In this document: piece after piece, positions 5,954 to 7,239 of the stretch | How positions within the stretch are numbered: the first letter of the stretch is position 1 | How the letters are laid out: each line of letters starts with the position of its first letter | From: Clostridiales bacterium | GTDB lineage: Bacteria > Bacillota > Clostridia > Tissierellales > Dethiosulfatibacteraceae | Length of the DNA stretch: 7,239 nucleotides | Assembly: GCA_003446975.1 (NCBI GenBank) | Contig: DMAP01000323.1 | Span: 1 to 7,239, forward strand | Direction: 5' to 3' | Notes under the pieces: generated by a model | Database searches by the model: none | Told to the model about the DNA's origin: nothing | The model's input: the letters and a program-made list of their open reading frames with translations, nothing else | Translations under genes and position numbers: made by a program

Positions 5954-6712
5954 TTATAGAAAAACAAAGGCCAACAATAAACCAATCATAAATCCTGCAT
6001 TTCCAAGATGATTGTTCATTTCATTGGCTTGAGGAATCAACTCATCATTGACAATATAAATCATTGCACCCGCTGCAAACGCTAAGGAACCACCAATAAA
6101 AACAGGAGATATGCTAAAAAAAACAAGACCAATCCCTGTCCCCAAAGGTGTCATCAATCCCGCTATAAGTGTAAATAGTAGAATCCGGCCATTTCTTAGT
6201 CCTCCTGCCTTAAGGGGACCTGCCATAGCGATTCCTTCCGGAATATTGTGTATGGCAATTGCAACCGCTATAAAAATTCCTAATTGTGGATTGGATTGGA
6301 TACCCGCTCCAATGGCCAATCCTTCTGGAAGGTTGTGAAGGGCTATTCCAAATAGTATAAGATATCCCATCTTCAACATCTTATCATCCATCTTGTCCAA
6401 TTTTTCGGGATTCTCAACAACAAGTTCATTCCTGCCAGACATATGGGCATGGGGTATAACCTTATCCATGAGAAACATCATGCAGGCACCAAGTATCAAC
6501 CCTATTGAAGCACTTAAAACACTTCCTATCTCGACAGATTCCGGCATCAGCTCAAATACTGAGATGCCAATCATAACACCTCCGGCAAATCCCAATAAAG
6601 CCGACAATACGTTCTTACTCGGTTTTCCAATGAATATAACCAATAGAACACCCAATGAAGTTGAAACACCGGCCAGAAAACTATATATCAAACTCTCCAT
6701 CTGATCGTTCAC
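5954..6712 (-). CDS. ZIP-family divalent metal transporter (GufA/ZupT-like)
   Basis: A 252-residue polytopic membrane protein of the ZIP family, which brings Zn, Fe, Mn or related divalent ions into the cytoplasm. The two diagnostic metal-binding helix motifs are HNLPEG (126-131) and HNIPEG (155-160). About eight hydrophobic helices can be traced, with a hydrophilic loop (about 85-112) containing PHAH (87-90), a likely metal-binding stretch. Glu54 in FELMPES and Glu224 in NDELIP are further conserved acidic sites. The start taken is GTG at 6712 with GAAGG 6 nt upstream; an ATG at 6700 (four residues shorter) has GGGAG 11 nt upstream and cannot be excluded. It has its own promoter after the metallopeptidase gene, and the C_GCAxxG_C_C and DUF975 genes follow. 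The metal cannot be read from sequence. Confidence 0.95.
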   Translation of the reverse strand: MNDQMESLIYSFLAGVSTSLGVLLVIFIGKPSKNVLSALLGFAGGVMIGISVFELMPESVEIGSVLSASIGLILGACMMFLMDKVIPHAHMSGRNELVVENPEKLDKMDDKMLKMGYLILFGIALHNLPEGLAIGAGIQSNPQLGIFIAVAIAIHNIPEGIAMAGPLKAGGLRNGRILLFTLIAGLMTPLGTGIGLVFFSISPVFIGGSLAFAAGAMIYIVNDELIPQANEMNNHLGNAGFMIGLLLAFVFL

Positions 6713-6741
6713 TCCCTACCTTCAATAAAACCATCTTTTTG

Positions 6742-6770
6742 ATTATATCAGTATATTCATATGTAATCAA
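6742..6770 (-). promoter_or_regulatory. Promoter of the ZIP transporter gene
   Basis: On the minus strand -35 TTGATT (6770 to 6765) and a perfect -10 TATAAT (6747 to 6742) are separated by 17 nt. The start would be near 6735, giving a short leader of about 23 nt. A 7-bp inverted repeat, TTGATTA and TAATCAA (6764-6770 and 6739-6745), brackets the promoter and could be an operator. No good Fur, Zur or MntR consensus is visible. Confidence 0.7.
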
Positions 6771-6814
6771 TAATCACCTTTGCCATCCAAATGTTCAAAA
6801 CTTATTATATGATT

Positions 6815-7192
6815 TCAGTTGTGATCCTTTCGTTTTAGATAGTCTGAGATAAACTTAGCATCCTCAATTTCCAAATCTCTTTCACCTGCCATAGACTCAA
6901 GATGATGGACAAACTCATGTTTGAGTGTGTGCGCCAATTTTTCTCGCATGGATTCTTTATTGAAATGACCGTATACACGCATGAAAGATCCGTAATATAT
7001 GGTAATGTAACGTCCTAAAATGCCACCCCCATGATATTCTCCCAGAATATAAAGATCGTTGTTCCTGCCTATCGGATTCTCTTTGAACTCGGGTAATAGA
7101 ACAATGCCTCCATTTAGGCCTTTAAATATCTCTTTGGGAAGCTTTTCGGCTATATCGTTCAACATTGCTTCCATTTCATCTAATGTAATCAT
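6815..7192 (-). CDS. Small zincin-type metallopeptidase (zincin_1-like)
   Basis: A 125-residue minimal zinc metallopeptidase. The zinc motif HEFVHH is at 92-97 (His92, Glu93, His96), followed by LESMAGERDLEIED (98-111). The N-terminal part matches the possible metallopeptidase family PF06262: MITLDEMEAMLNDIAEKLP (1-19), LYILGEYHG (47-55) and YITIYYGSF (62-70). In most PF06262 proteins the motif reads HExxHHxGxxD; here GERD comes four residues later, as I recall for clostridial members. Asp106 or Glu104 could be the third ligand. There is no signal peptide, so it should act in the cytoplasm; substrates are unknown. The ATG has AGGAGG (7201-7206) 8 nt upstream. The ZIP gene starts 102 nt downstream with its own promoter. 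What precedes the gene lies beyond the window edge. Confidence 0.85.
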   Translation of the reverse strand: MITLDEMEAMLNDIAEKLPKEIFKGLNGGIVLLPEFKENPIGRNNDLYILGEYHGGGILGRYITIYYGSFMRVYGHFNKESMREKLAHTLKHEFVHHLESMAGERDLEIEDAKFISDYLKRKDHN

Positions 7193-7239
7193 TAAATCAT
7201 CCTCCTGTCAGATCAACAGGGTTCTTGGGTTCAGTTGGC

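Noticed and set aside
5953..5981. Minus-strand TATAAT at the ZIP stop codon as a promoter for the C_GCAxxG_C_C gene.
   Set aside because: The hexamer 17 nt upstream (TTTATT) matches the -35 at only three positions, and the site lies at the ZIP stop; readthrough from the ZIP promoter is as likely.
6779..6785. TTTGCC, a possible MntR half-site upstream of the ZIP promoter.
   Set aside because: There is only one half; no matching inverted GGCAAA arm is present at the needed spacing.
6804..6809. Second minus-strand TATAAT between the metallopeptidase and ZIP genes.
   Set aside because: No -35-like hexamer lies at a suitable distance; the promoter at 6742-6770 is much better.
7197..7238. Open minus-strand frame ending in TGA at 7199-7197, encoding PTEPKNPVDLTGG, possibly the tail of an upstream gene.
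   Set aside because: Only 13 codons are visible and a second minus-strand frame is also open over much of the stretch, so no gene can be supported.

Overview
The window looks like a chromosomal segment of an AT-rich, low-GC Gram-positive anaerobe, most likely of the class Clostridia. The signs are strong AGGAGG-type ribosome binding sites, a U-tailed intrinsic terminator, a PerR-like Fur regulator, and families common in that group (BKACE, M29 aminopeptidase, DUF975, C_GCAxxG_C_C, DUF6054-like). The species cannot be named from sequence alone. No rRNA, tRNA, CRISPR array, insertion sequence or phage gene is visible.

Bases 1-1476, plus strand: the 3' end of a beta-keto acid cleavage enzyme (BKACE/DUF849) gene, then 12 nt later a ketopantoate-reductase-fold dehydrogenase gene, closed by a strong terminator. 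The pair reads as a catabolic module. The dehydrogenase may make a keto acid that BKACE splits with acetyl-CoA, but the substrate is unknown.

Bases 1507-2023, plus strand: a single Fur-family regulator of PerR type with its own promoter. A PerR-box-like palindrome sits just after the -10, suggesting autoregulation. One metal/peroxide-sensing Asp is replaced by Asn.

Bases 2046-4789, minus strand, read right to left: a promoter with an adjacent palindrome, an LRAT-like permuted papain-fold protein, an M29 metallo-aminopeptidase, a small DUF6054-like protein and a GNAT acetyltransferase, ending at a probable terminator convergent with the fur gene. The last three are tightly packed (1-nt overlap, then a 14-nt gap). 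The LRAT gene lies 43 nt ahead without a visible terminator.

Bases 4805-7239, minus strand, read right to left: a small zincin-type metallopeptidase, a ZIP metal transporter with its own promoter, a C_GCAxxG_C_C cysteine protein and a DUF975 membrane protein. The last two are a tight pair (16-nt gap) and may be co-transcribed with the ZIP gene.

Most genes are housekeeping or catabolic families. The less ordinary parts are the dehydrogenase-BKACE pair, the PerR variant with its box, and the LRAT-like gene with its palindromic promoter.
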